Part shown: positions 11,197 to 23,391 of the stretch, in pieces
Layout of the letters: every line of letters begins with the position of its first letter
How positions within the stretch are numbered: the stretch's first letter is position 1
Origin: Arthrobotrys musiformis
Taxonomy: Eukaryota; Ascomycota; Orbiliomycetes; Orbiliales; Orbiliaceae
Direction of reading: 5' to 3'
Assembly: GCA_036971715.1 (NCBI GenBank)
Contig: JAVHJL010000001.1
Span: forward strand, 1,116,001-1,180,000
DNA length: 64,000 bases
Notes under the pieces: generated by a model
What the model was told of the DNA's origin: nothing
Databases searched by the model: none
Seen by the model: the letters and a program-made list of their open reading frames with translations, nothing else
Program-made: the position numbers and the translations under genes

Positions 11197-12642
11197 ATAT
11201 AAAAATGGGTATTGACAAGTGTATACTTACGTATAAATGAGGTCGAGGTACCGCGACAGGGACGCATATACTAGCGTATATTATAGGAGGGCTATTTTAT
11301 ATTATTAGCGTGCAGACTGGCGTGCATGAGTTTAATATCAACCTTAAAACCTCGCGTTAAGATTCGATTCGATCTGATGCATCTTTGTCGAGGTTTGAAT
11401 CTGCATGTGAAAGATCGAACAGTACTTTTGGGAGAGGATACCAGTACTTCTGAGCATGGCATTCGGCCCCAAATTGACTTCCATCCCATCGGTCCCTGGT
11501 AACCGTCGCCGGTGGTACCTGTACTTGCATACAGTCCAGCAATCGGGGCCCGGTGTAACACACACTTCCGCATTCCGATAACGAAATGTGAGTTCGAACC
11601 AGTCAGATCTCGCGGTTCGGTAGCACCCAAAATCAATCTTGTGTGTTTGATCCAACGAATCGGACGGCCAAGGTTCTGGGGTTCTAGGCCGGGCTTGTAC
11701 TCTGCAATACTTGCGTATGACAGGTCAAACGGGGAGATTGGAACAAGGACGGATGGGTCAGTTCTTGCTCTTATTGGTGGAGCTGGTTTGGGTGTTCGTC
11801 ATCGAATCGGATGGTTAGTTCCATGTGCATTGGACGGAGTCGTGTCGATAGGCTGGGTTCGATAGACCCTTTTGACCTTTTGTCTTGTTCGATGGCACCC
11901 AGCTGCTGGCCAAGATCGATCGTGGTCGGGGGGGGGGGGGGGGGTCATTTGAAGTTATTCGAAGTTATGAAGGGGATCTCGAGATGAGGTTTCCCATTGC
12001 TCCAGCCTCTCCATATCAACCATCGACTGATCGATATATATGAAACTGCATACTTGCCTTCTTATATAGCAATAAAATATATATAAAGTATCAGAGGGGA
12101 TGTAGAATATGAAGCCATTGGCCCGCATCGTCTCGATCTCCACCCCCCCTCATTAGAAGTCGAGCAGGAAGCAGTGATATGGTAAACAGCTTCCCAGAAG
12201 CCATTGGCGTGGAATTTGCCGAGAGATTCCCTGTGGCCTGTCGCTGGGCGGAACAGCGAGGTCCCAGTCTTAATGCCTATATGCGGGTAGTTTGCATGTA
12301 CGCCGGGACGAATGATCATGATCATGATCATGATAAGGACATCTTCTCCTCTTCCTCCGCTTCTTCATCCTCTTTTATCCTTTCTCTTCGGTGTCACGAG
12401 GGCTTCTTCTTTTTTAAATTTCTATATCAAGCTCGAGGAGGAGGCTTTGCTCTGGTTGGTTTGGTGCTGACTGGCCGACCTGTTTGCGGATTATAAGATT
12501 ACCACCAAGCGAAAGAAGGAAAAAACGTAATTAAACCGTCGCACGGTTTCCCTTTCCTCTCTTCTCTTGCTTGCTTGCTCGCTCGCTTTTTTCTCCACAA
12601 AACACCATCAACATCCATCGAGAAATTTCAACGTCCGGACCG
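11197..12642. other. intergenic stretch between two + strand genes
   Basis: No supported gene. Overlapping open frames of about 100 codons lie on both strands at 11290-11865 without recognisable products. A 17-G run occurs at 11928-11944 and a TGATCA-type short repeat near 12315-12335. The last 150 bases are pyrimidine-rich, as expected for the leader of the transporter gene. Confidence 0.5.
11928..11944 (+). repeat. 17-base G homopolymer
   Basis: An uninterrupted run of 17 G. Such runs are prone to length error in sequencing and can form G-quadruplex-like structures. No gene spans it. Confidence 0.9.
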
Positions 12643-15207
12643 ATGGGACTGGGAATATTGGAAGACCATCACCTCGCGCATGTGCCGGGTAAGCCTTCTA
12701 TTCTGTTTTTTACCTTCGCTCTTGATTCCGACGGGTCGGTGTTTTCTAATGTTTGGGATACCCTTTTTTTTTTGGTGTGTGTTTTAGGCACTGCGATTCT
12801 CGAGGACGACATTTCGGGCGACGAGGTCCCCGTTCTTGATCCGAATTTGAAGTATGATACTACCGGGCCCAGACCTATTGTTCTGGTCCCGCAGCCGAGC
12901 GATGATCCTAATGATCCTGTAAGTTTTTTATCTTCATTTTTTTATTTTCTTTTTATTTTTTTTATTTTATATAAGGTTGAGTCTGAAGCTAATGGGTATA
13001 TATTTCTTTGTTTGCAGCTGGTTAGTAGTCTAGTCTTGGCCACCCCTGTCTCGAGATTCGATGCTCGCTCCTTCGACAACCTTCGAAGATGTGAACGATT
13101 GACAACGGTACTGATTCGTTCGCTGTTTGGGGACTTTGTTAGAACTGGCCGTTATGGCGTCGGGATCTGATAATGTTTATTCTTTCTCTTGATGCGGTAT
13201 GTTTGGAATTTCCCGTCGTTCTTTTTCTGTTGTGAGGGAAGGTGCTGATTGATTATAGATTATCGCCTCTGCGTGAGTTTACATAGTTATCATGGGATTT
13301 TTTATACCGGTTCGATCGGGATTACTGATTTGGGGGGACGCATAGAATGACACCGATATTATCCGCCGACTCTCTTACTCTTCTGTTCGAATTCCACCTT
13401 AGGGATATTACTCCTGTTGCGTTATTGTACGTCCAAAGTCCGACACTCCGATTGAGATATGGATATGAAAGGGGTTTGGGGAGAATGGTTGAGCTGATAT
13501 ATGGGGATATTGTAGGACCGGATGGCATCTTTTCGGCGTGGGCATGGCTGGGTTTATATTCGTTCCGACGGCTAGGGTGTACGGGAAACGACATGCGTTC
13601 TTGATCGGCACGGTGCTGCTTATTGTGTCCAATGTGTGGGCTGGGTCGGCGAAGAGTTACAGATCTATCCTTTGGGCTCGTATCATCCAGGGGGTTGGGG
13701 TCTGTCCGTTCGAGGCACTGTTGGGTGCTGTCGTCGGGGATTTGTATCATGTTCATGTGAGGCACAGCGATCCCTCTCCTGCATTTGATATTTGGGGTTT
13801 ATGGCTGACATATGATATTTGACAGCAACGTGGTGTCCGTATGGCTTTGGCCAATCTGTCGTTATACGGCGGTGCCTTCTTTTCGCCTGTTATTGCTGGC
13901 GTGGTTTCGCAGAACCTGGGGTGGAGATGGATGTTCTACCTCGCAGCGATCTTCTCCAGCGCCATGCTGCCTGCTATTTTCTTCTTCTGTCCCGAGACTG
14001 CTTACCGCCGTGCAGCCCATCTCGATCTTGATACCGCCTCGACCGATGATTTCCACGGCTCCGGGGAGAAGCAGCCGCGTGGTTCCTCGTCTGATGGAGA
14101 GAATTCTCAGCCGGCTAAGGAACCGAAGCAGAAGAAGACGTACTGGCAGACTTTGATGCCGTTTGACGGTCGGAAGACTGATGATAGTCTTTGGTTGCTT
14201 GCTTTGAGGCCCTTGCCGTTGTTCTTGCAGCCGGCTATTGCTTGGGTATGGTTTTCACGGATTACGATGGCCCCTTTTTTATGATATTTATTATGGGGGG
14301 AGTGTATATGCTAACACCGGCTTTTGACGGGATTATAGGGGGCTTTGATCATGGGTACATTGATTGGGTGGACTGTGCTCATCGGTGTGGTTCTTGCTTT
14401 GCTATTTGCTCTGCCTCCGTTGTATGACTCTGCTTTCTATACCTATTTTTTTGACGGAGAGGGTGGGATGCTAACTGACCTTCCTGAATAGTCAATTCAC
14501 AGTAGCTGAGATTGGGTACACATACGCCGGAGCCTTCGTGGGTGCACTGGTTGGATTTGCGATCACGGGCTTGTTCACGCATTTTACGACACTCTGGCTG
14601 GTGCGGAAGAACAAAGGTGTCTACGAACCGGAGTTCCGGATGTTGTTGGTTATTCCTATGCTGGTATGTAAATTTTTTTTAATTTTTTTTTTACCCCGCG
14701 TTTTTATAGAGATTAGGAAGGTGGTCGGGCTGACGAGTTTGTGGGATTGTCTGGTTAAAGATATGTGGATGCATGGGTGTCTACGGCTTCGGATTCACGA
14801 CTGAGCCCAAATACGCAGCGGCACACGGGTGGATCGGACCGGTGTTTTTCCTGGGACTGGAGGTGGTGGGTATGGTCATCGGGGCCTCCGCCGCAGCACT
14901 TTACATCGTCGACGCGCACCGGGATATTGCGATCGAAGCGTTCACGTGCCTGTTGATGTTCAAGAATTTCTTCTCGTACGGGATTACGTATGATGCGTAT
15001 TACTGGCTTCAGAAGCTGGGTCGGCCGAAGATGTTTACGATTCTGGGGTCGGCGCAGGTGTTTGTGTGTTTGTTGACGGTGCCGATGTATGTGTTCGGGA
15101 AGAGGAATAGGAGTTTCTTCAAGAGGCATGATCTTTTGGGGATGTTGGGGTTGGGGACGAAGGTGAAGAGTGAGGAGGGGGAGGGGGTGGAGACGGTTAG
15201 GATATAG
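12643..15207 (+). CDS. MFS transporter, DHA1-like drug/solute:H+ antiporter type
   Basis: Eleven exons: 12643..12688, 12788..12918, 13018..13020, 13143..13196, 13259..13272, 13346..13426, 13516..13756, 13826..14245, 14339..14421, 14492..14663, 14761..15207. They join to 563 residues with every phase consistent. The N-terminus (MGLGILEDHHLAHVPGTAIL) and the segment PSDDPNDP-L-NWPLWRRD are the hallmark start of a large fungal family of 12-TM plasma-membrane transporters. Further family motifs are TPILSADSLTLLFEF, TGWHLFGVGMAGFIFVPTAR, PETAYRR and FQFTVAEIGYTYAG. The central cytosolic loop (about 90 residues) is charged and Ser-rich. Without the 3-nt exon the conserved Leu before NWP would be missing. 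The last acceptor (AAG) is weak but is the only one that keeps the frame. The substrate is unknown; relatives export drugs or move polyamines and other cations. Confidence 0.92.
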
Positions 15208-16763
15208 ACGGGCTTGTGAGGGGGGGGGGTTTATAGAGGAGGGACGTTCGTTTAGAGAGTACATATGTGATACCTCTGTTTTGTCGTTTGATTACTGCAC
15301 TGGCATTATAATTATTTGCATGCATGGCGAGGTTTCTTTCTTGATGTTGTTCTTTTGCATCGTCTGCGGCGGTATACGCTGATACAGTACTTAATGATAA
15401 TTCACCATTCTCATTGATATAAAGTAGAATAAAGATGTACGTCAATTAAATAGTCCCTTTCAATCACTGGTACAAAAAGATTGGGGTGGAGTTGACGTTG
15501 TTTCTTGCTCCATCCGCCACCGAGATGGGGGATGGAGAAGAGGTGTGTCTGAGATAATTCATATTCCATAAGACCTAAAGTAGTATGCTTCGAGACCAGA
15601 GGGGAAGTCTGAGATCTATTTCTGTAAGAGATAGAAGGTCGGGAAGTAGGCATGGTCATGGTTCTTTTTTTTAAAAAAAATTTTTATATTACGGGTTGAA
15701 GGGGGGAGGGGATGAATGTGAATGTGAATGTGGCATTGCTGTTAGATACACGATTTGGATTGGACTATTGGTGTAGTCATGATGGTGGTGATGGTGATGA
15801 TGATGTTGATGTTGTGGTGAAGAGAAGAAGAGAAGAAGGAAGAAGAGGTGGAGAAATTTTCTCGGTGGAGGAAAATAAAAGACAGCAGCCAAGAGACCGA
15901 CAACCTGGTCCCTGCAGAACAGACCAAAAGAGAAACAGCCAAACGAGCCACAGTATGCCGCTTTCTCGATGGGCCATGTGCAGCGGATGACTGGCCGGTT
16001 TTGGATCTTTTATTTTATTTATTTTTATGAAGAGCTCGAAGGAGTGTTTGGGGATAGCTTCTGTTTGGTGGAGTTTTTGATATTGTAATCTGGACGGAAC
16101 GGTATACGCTGGCCAGATCTGGAAGATTACTATTATAATTATACTCTCTGTCTACAACCTCCACCATCACCAACCAACCAACCAACCACCACCAACTCCA
16201 TCATCAGCATCATCACTGTCATAATCACACTTGGTAGGTTTATATGTGTTTCTTATCTATCTATATCTATGGAGATCTCCTGTCGGCCTGCCGCGAAATA
16301 AAAGATCCTGCAGGTGGCTGTAATGGATGCATGTATTACAAACACCAAATCTTAGATGAATCTGGGGGCCCAGTCGGTCTTGGATCCCGTCGCATCTCTC
16401 TGCCAGAGGACCCTTGCAAATTCCACGCTGCTAGTCAAACATCCCACCCACGGTTCCCCCACAAGTCCGAAGGCAAGGTAGCAGCACCGTCAAGCAGCCG
16501 GCAAGAAACGAAACTTGGCCTCTTCTTACTCTTCTTCCAATTTCTATTTTATTATCCTTTTTTTCTTTCTCTTTCTCTCTCTTTTTCGTTTTCATATTTT
16601 CGTTTTTTTATTTATTTTGTAGTCTTTGTGTGTGTTACTAACAAAGATAGATATCTGCTAGATAATCCTTTTCTTTTTTGTCCACCGGAGGAAGTAGTAC
16701 CTGGGAGGGAACAGAGAGAAAGTGTGTGTGTGTGTGTGTGTCTGTGTCGAGGGATAAGACCAG
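15208..16763. other. intergenic stretch with simple repeats
   Basis: No supported gene between the transporter and the calcium pump. It holds GTGAAT repeats near 15715-15730, a GAT/GTT-rich stretch at 15780-15820, a CCAA repeat near 16170-16190 and long CT tracts at 16550-16620. The end of the stretch is the leader of the calcium pump gene. Confidence 0.5.
16722..16741 (+). repeat. GT dinucleotide repeat in the calcium pump leader
   Basis: Ten uninterrupted GT units end 22 nt before the SERCA start codon, so they probably lie in the 5' untranslated region. Length polymorphism here could affect expression, but nothing in the sequence shows that it does. Confidence 0.85.
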
Positions 16764-19700
16764 ATGGAAGGGGCCTATGCACTTACCGTCGGCCAGGTCG
16801 TCGATGAATTCAAAGTCTCGCTGCATGATGGCTTGACCGACGACCAGGTCGCCCAGTCGCTGGCCAAGCATGGCAAGAATGGTAACTGCTGCTCCTCTTC
16901 TTCTTCCTCTTACAGCTTTTTAGAAGCTAACATAGCGTCTTTTTGAAAAACAGCCATCCCGGAAGAACCGCCTACGCCTTTATGGGAGCTCGTGCTGGAG
17001 CAATTCAAGGACCAACTCGTTATTATATTGTTGGTTTCTGCTGGTATCTCGTTCTTCCTTGCTATTGTCGAAGGAGGGAACGATTGGTATGCTTTTGTCG
17101 ATCCGGCTGTCGTACGTATCCACCTCTCCCCTCTATGCTATATAAGCTTTGATTAACGTATATATCTGGGGGAAAACAGATTCTCACCATCCTCATCCTC
17201 AATGCCATTGTCGGCGTCACCCAGGAAAGCAGTGCCGAAAAGGCCATTGCCGCCTTGAACGAATACTCCGCCAACGAAGCTAAAGTCGTGCGTAACGGAC
17301 GCATCGCCAAAATCAAAGCCGAAGACCTCGTCCCGGGAGACCTCGTCGATGTCGCCGTCGGAGACCGTATCCCCGCCGATTGCCGTCTGATATCGATAAA
17401 TAGCAATTCATTCCGTGTCGACCAGGCCATCCTCACCGGAGAAAGCGAAAGCGTGGCGAAAGACCTCGAGGCTGTGGCTGATTCCAAGGCTGTCAAGCAG
17501 GACCAAATCAACATGTTGTTCTCGGGGACTACGGTTACCGTTGGTCACGCTCGCGCTATTGTGGTTTTGACGGGTCAGGCTACTGCTATTGGAGATATTC
17601 ATAGCAGCATTGTGGATCAGATCTCGGAACCGACGCCGTTGAAGCAGAAGCTCAATGATTTTGGGGATCAATTGGCTAAGGTTATCATGGTTATTTGCAT
17701 TTTGGTTTGGGTTATCAATATTCGACATTTCAACGATGCCTCGCATGACGGATGGTTGAAGGGGGCTATCTACTATTTGAAGGTATGCATCCAAGCCTAT
17801 ATAGCGGAAGATTGCGAATTGAAAGTTTATAGAGCTAATTGATTATTGCGATAGATCGCTGTTTCTCTTGGTGTCGCTGCTATTCCCGAGGGTCTGGCAG
17901 CTGTTATTACCACTTGTCTCGCCCTCGGAACTCGCAAGATGGCCAAGAAGAACGCACTGGTCCGAAGCCTGCCATCCGTTGAAACTCTCGGAAGCTGCAG
18001 CGTTATCTGCTCTGACAAAACCGGTACTCTGACAACCAACCAGATGAGCGTCTCCCGCGCCGTTTACTTCTCGGATTCGGACAGCAAGGTTACCGAAATC
18101 GCCATCCAAGGTACCACTTTCTCGCCTGATGGGAATGTGACATCCGAAGATGGGAAGACCCTCGAATCCCCCGCTGCGTTCTCCCTGGTTGTTCGCCGTA
18201 TGGCTGAAATCTCCGCTCTCTGCAACGACGCCGAAATCTCGTATGATGCCAAGTCCAATACCTTCGCCAACGTCGGAGAACCCACTGAAGCCGCCTTGAA
18301 AGTCCTCGTTGAGAAGTTGGGTACTCCGGACCCCGGATATAATCAACAACGGGCGAAGCACAGCATCCAACAACGTCTCAACGAAGCGAACAAGTACTAC
18401 GAGAATCAGTTCAACCGCTTGGCGACCTACGAATTTGCCAGAGATAGGAAGAGCATGTCGGTTTTGGTTGAATCGCAAGGACAGCAAAGGCTCTTCGTCA
18501 AAGGTGCTCCCGAATCGATTTTGGAAAGATGTACTTCTATCATTCGCGGTCAGGATGGGAAGAAGGTCGCACTCACACCGGCACACGCTCAATTGGTTAA
18601 CGAAAAGGTTTCGGGTTATGCGAAGCAGGGTCTCAGGGTTATTGCATTCGCGTTTGTGGACGGAATTGGCTCGCACCCCTTGGTTCGCAAGGCGCAGACA
18701 TCGCAGGACTACCTTCAATTGGAACAGAATATGACTTTTGTCGGCGCGGTTGCCATGTTGGACCCCCCAAGGCCGGAAGTTGCGGACTCGATCAAGAAGT
18801 GCAGGGAAGCTGGTATCCGTGTCGTCGTCATCACCGGAGATAACAAGCAGACTGCGGAAACTATTTGCAAGCAAATCGGCGTCTTTGACTACAATGAGGA
18901 TCTTACTGGAAAGAGCTATACCGGACGTGAATTCGATAACTTGAGCCCGAGCGAGCAATTGGAAGCCGCGAACCGCGCTTGTCTTTTCTCCCGAACGGAA
19001 CCAACACACAAGAGCCGACTGGTTGATCTTCTACAGAGCAGCGGTGAGGTTGTTGCAATGACCGGTGACGGTGTCAACGATGCCCCGGCTTTGAAGAAAT
19101 CGGATATCGGTGTTGCTATGGGTAGTGGTACTGATGTTGCCAAGTTGGCGGCTGATATGGTTCTCGCGGATGATAACTTTGCCACCATTCAGTTGGCGGT
19201 TGAGGAAGGTCGCTCTATTTACAACAATACCCAGCAGTTCATCCGATATCTCATTTCCTCGAACATTGGGGAGGTTGTTTCGATCTTCTTGACCGTTCTC
19301 TTGGGTATGCCTGAGGCTTTGATCCCCGTTCAACTGTTGTGGGTTAATCTTGTCACCGATGGGTTACCGGCTACTGCGCTTTCTTTCAATCCGCCTGATC
19401 ATGATATTATGAAGCGCCAGCCTAGGAAGCGTGACGAACCGCTCGTTACCGGATGGTTGTTTTTCAGGTATATGGTTGTTGGAACGTATGTTGGTGCGGC
19501 GACGGTGTTTGGGTATGCCTGGTGGTTTATGTACAACAGCCAAGGACCGCAGATTTCGTTCTACGAATTGGTGGGTTTTCACAAGTTTATTTTTTGGGGG
19601 TTACGGTGATGGCTAATTATTTTTGGTGTAGACAAACTTCCACAAGTGCTCGACGTTGTTCCCGGAACTTGGATGCGAGATGTTTTCGAATGATATGTCG

Positions 19701-20161
19701 AAGGCTGCGTCTACGATTTCGCTTTCGATGTGCGTATTACCCCTCTCTTATTCGCTGTTTGAGATTGATGCTAATGTTTTGTGTGACACAGCCTGGTTGT
19801 TATTGAAATGTTCAATGCTATGAACGCATTGAGCTCCAGCGAGTCACTTCTTACTTTGCCACTCTGGAATAACCTCAACCTCATCGCGGCTATTACATTA
19901 TCTATGGCGTTGCACTTTATGATCCTTTACGTGCCTGTGTTCCAGACTATGTTCTCGATCACGCCGCTGACGGTGCATGAGTGGAATGCTGTGGTGGCTA
20001 TTTCGTTACCTGTCATGTGAGTATTTTTGATACGACTTTTTCGCGGAGTGCGATTGGGGCTTAGTGCTAATATTGGGCTTAGATTCATCGATGAGATTTT
20101 GAAGTCTGTGGAGAGACAGGTGTATGATCAGAAGGCTACAGTGAAGTCGAAGAAGGAGTAA
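16764..20161 (+). CDS. SERCA-type Ca2+-transporting P-type ATPase
   Basis: Seven exons (16764..16881, 16954..17111, 17180..17782, 17855..19570, 19632..19729, 19792..20016, 20083..20161) give 998 residues, the normal SERCA length. Motifs in order: TGES loop (ILTGESESV), PEGL in M4 (AAIPEGLAAVITT, a Ca2+-binding segment), DKTGTLT with the phosphorylated Asp near residue 347, KGAPES in the nucleotide domain near 509, and TGDGVNDAP near 696. M5-M6 follow, with the LLWVNLVTDGLPA signature of calcium pumps. The enzyme uses ATP to move cytosolic Ca2+ into the ER, supporting secretion and calcium signalling. The C-terminus KSKKE fits a KxKxx ER-retrieval pattern. Family resemblance at every splice junction is strong. 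The closest characterised relatives would be filamentous fungal NCA-1 and animal SERCA rather than yeast PMR1. Confidence 0.97.
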
Positions 20162-23100
20162 AAATATTTTTCCATCAGTCTGTTTCCTCACCGTAGACTA
20201 TTTTTTTAGAAGGGAGGGGGATAGATAATGTGGTTAAAGGGAGAAAGAAGAGAAAAAAGTTTTGAGAATTTTGAAATCCATGGTTATGGAGTTTTATATG
20301 ATGGATCTATTGTATTGGAGCTTTAGATTTTTGTATATAGGTTTCTTTTTTTTTGAGGTGCGGGTTAATAGATTAGATGGGTGGTTGGTTTATACTATTA
20401 TCTACTTATCTAGATGGGTGTTTTTGGTGTAGGTGATGTATAAATTGGTATACGGTTCTATTGAATGGTACAGTACTCTGCGACTTTGGGGGCACTTGGA
20501 GAATAAGCTGCAGATCATAATATTTCGTTTGTCTTTTCAGATCCGCGGAAGCCATATCTTCGAATGCTATCCAAAATAGTCTATTATACCGCAATATGGA
20601 ATACCTTTCGATATGTGAGTGTTTTTTCGAGTTGATAGGCTGGTGTTTGTGTCCCTTCCCGTGCTGTTGCTTGTGGCCATCGGGTTGTGCCGTTCACGCC
20701 GGTTTGGGGTAGCCCGGAGGCCTGGGTGAGACGTTAGGTAGATGTCTTGGGTGGTACTATCGGCGACGGCGGTTTGGGCATGAGTCTGGTTTCGTGCCCT
20801 GCATGGACTATCTGATTTGCACACGGTTTTTCACCTGGTGGATGGATTTGGAATGTGACTTTCTGGGCTTCTGGACTTGTTCTTTTGACGGGTGGTGTTT
20901 CATGGGGCTTACAGGGCTGACCGTGGTACGGTTCTACAAGATTTACGAGGAAATGGCATTTGCCTTCTGGAAAAGATTTTTGGTCGGATAACTACACGGT
21001 AGTGATTCAATTGTTGATGTTGAGGTCCCCCTGTCGGGGTTTCCCCTGATGGCAAGCTGTTCCTGGATCATATTTTTTCCTTTTCCTTTTCGTTACGAAG
21101 TTTTTTTTGAGGGAAGATTTAGACGAGATGAGGTGGGTGGAGTGCTTGGGAAGCTTACCTTTGGTCTTGCATATGCAGGCGGTTTTCACGGTTGATGGGG
21201 ACCGTGTCGTGCATGCGCTCTTACTGTGTATGCAGAGGGTAGCTTGATGGGCGGGAGGTTGGTGAGCTAGCTGTTTTGCGAGGATCGTGGTAAGCTTTGT
21301 CAACTGGTTGGGGGTGATAGGGGTATTTGGATATGGCAAGCAGGTTTTGGATATAATATTTGTAGATATCATGGTTTTTAATGGGAAAGATGATCGGTGC
21401 TAGACTGTTAGGAGGAAGAGGTTATATGATCATCGAGCTTTGAAGCCCGTTGGCATCATCGACTCTGCTCACCAGGACCTGCAGCTGGTACTTGTTCGAG
21501 CGAGACATCCTGACAGCGATCGGGCTGGGATGGTTGGGGGTTTGTTTCCCCTGTTGGATGAGAGAGGTTCCACTTCCCTTCTTCCTTATTCCCTACATAC
21601 TCTCAGGCAGGCGAAAACCTTAACTAACGATTTTTTTTCTGTCTCGTTCTCTTTTGGGAGGACGATGGGATGGAAGGGAAAAATAAAAAAAAATACAAAA
21701 TAAAAAAATCGCCGTCGCAGTCGCTGGTTTTTCTGACTGTTCGTTCTCCTTACTTACTCATCATTGCATCTCTTCTTGTCTTGTCTACATGCCACTTACT
21801 TCGTGCCCGTTGTCTGGTAATATAATAATATAATATAATCTCACGGCTTCATTCGCTCTATCTTCTTTACTTTTTTCATCTTTCGATCGTCTTATATCGC
21901 GACTTGACTTGCTTCTCGTTTACGTTGTACGACCTTATACTTAATACCTAATACCTAATAATTACTCCGGGAAAACTCTGCGACGGGAGTGGATACACGA
22001 CATATAACGAACTTCCACTGTCGATGACGATTCAGAATCCGCATATAGTATAACCACGCTTCGAATCTTTTATCCGTCTTGCCATATTCGGTCGCTCTTC
22101 TATTTTTTGTCGCGGCTGATATCATTGGGGGGTTTTTTTTGCGCACCGCCCAGAAATAGTAAGTACCGTCTACTTAGCCAGGCTTGTTTTTTTTTTTTTT
22201 TTTTTGTACGGAGTTTCTGGCTAGGCATAGCCTTAGCCTTGCGGGCTTTCGTTCGCTACATACGTACTATGTAGTCAATGCCTTGCCTTGCCCCCCGGTC
22301 TTGTGCGTATTCGTCGGCGGTCGGGGCTAGAAGTGGGCTTGGGGATTTATATATATCTTTTTCTTTCCTAACCAGCTTGGAGCGAAAGGGCGACTGGCTC
22401 GATAAGCTGCCTTGCCGCGAAGCTGCTGCTGCGATTTTGAATCGTCCGCCGACGTTTATGCTCCCCTCTTCCTTTTATTTACTCCTTCGCTGTGGTATAT
22501 ATATTTTTAATAACAGCGCAATTGGTTTATTTTATAGTATTTAATTCTCTGTTGATTAATCAGGTTTCTTTTTTTTGAAAAGATTGTCGACATCTTTTAT
22601 TCTTTTTTTAATATTTAATACTTCACGACTACCTTTTCTCTTATCAAATCAGCCTCATCGTCTCTATCCAAATCCGTATATTTTTCTTCCTCAAATCCCA
22701 CGATATCTCGACAGAAAAGTTGCTCTTTCGAACTCAAATCCGACTCCCATCCGCTTTTTTACTCTTGAACCCGGCGATCTATAACACCTTCAGCTTACGA
22801 AGATTCGAAGAAGGTTTCAACTTCCAATTTTCGCAAACAGATCTTCTTTCCAGAATAATTCTTGTTTGTTCACCCCGAGACGCCGCTGAAACCAACATTT
22901 TACAAAAAGTTGAAGCCTTTTTCTGTGAGGGTGTGTGTACAGCCACGGCTGTACGTCAGGAAGGATCTCGTCCGAATCCGTAATAACCATATAACGACCG
23001 CAACGGAAAACGTTCACCAGGAAGTTTCAAAACCAGCGCAAATTTATATATCCTTTTTTTATTTTCATACTACAATTCCACGAGGAACTACTACACCATC

Positions 23101-23391
23101 AGAGAATATATCTCGCTCTACCACGAACAGGTTTTTTTTATTTGGTTAAAACTCTTTTTTTGGAGGGGGGATCTTGCATCTGCCACAGACAAATAAGTCG
23201 ACAGCGATCTGTCCATTTCTGATCTTTTCATCTCGTCTTTTTTACTTCTTTTTTTCTCGCCGCCAAAACGATTTGCACGTAGACCTCGTGTGTGGTTTTT
23301 TTCTCTATAATTCTCGACTTTCATTTCGACGGATACCCCCCAAATTTTAATTTTCTTTTCTTTTACGAAAAATTACACAATTTTAATCACA
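20162..23391. other. long intergenic stretch and probable extended leader
   Basis: No supported gene in 3.2 kb. A 121-codon minus-strand frame at 21007-21372 (Lys/Thr/Ser-rich, five Cys, no signal peptide) is the longest candidate and unconvincing. From about 21700 to 23390 the plus strand is strongly pyrimidine-rich with many T runs, typical of promoter and long 5' leader DNA in front of the small secreted protein at 23392. Confidence 0.5.

Noticed and set aside
13018..13145. Apparent frameshift or decay of the transporter: frames reading SWPPLSRD or LVSSLVLATPV after NDP
   Set aside because: A clean continuation (AAC TGG CCG TTA TGG CGT CGG GAT) is found at 13143 once the intron is extended, so the gene is intact.
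21007..21372. 121-codon minus-strand frame with five Cys
   Set aside because: No signal peptide, no domain, Lys/Thr/Ser-dominated composition and no splice or promoter support.
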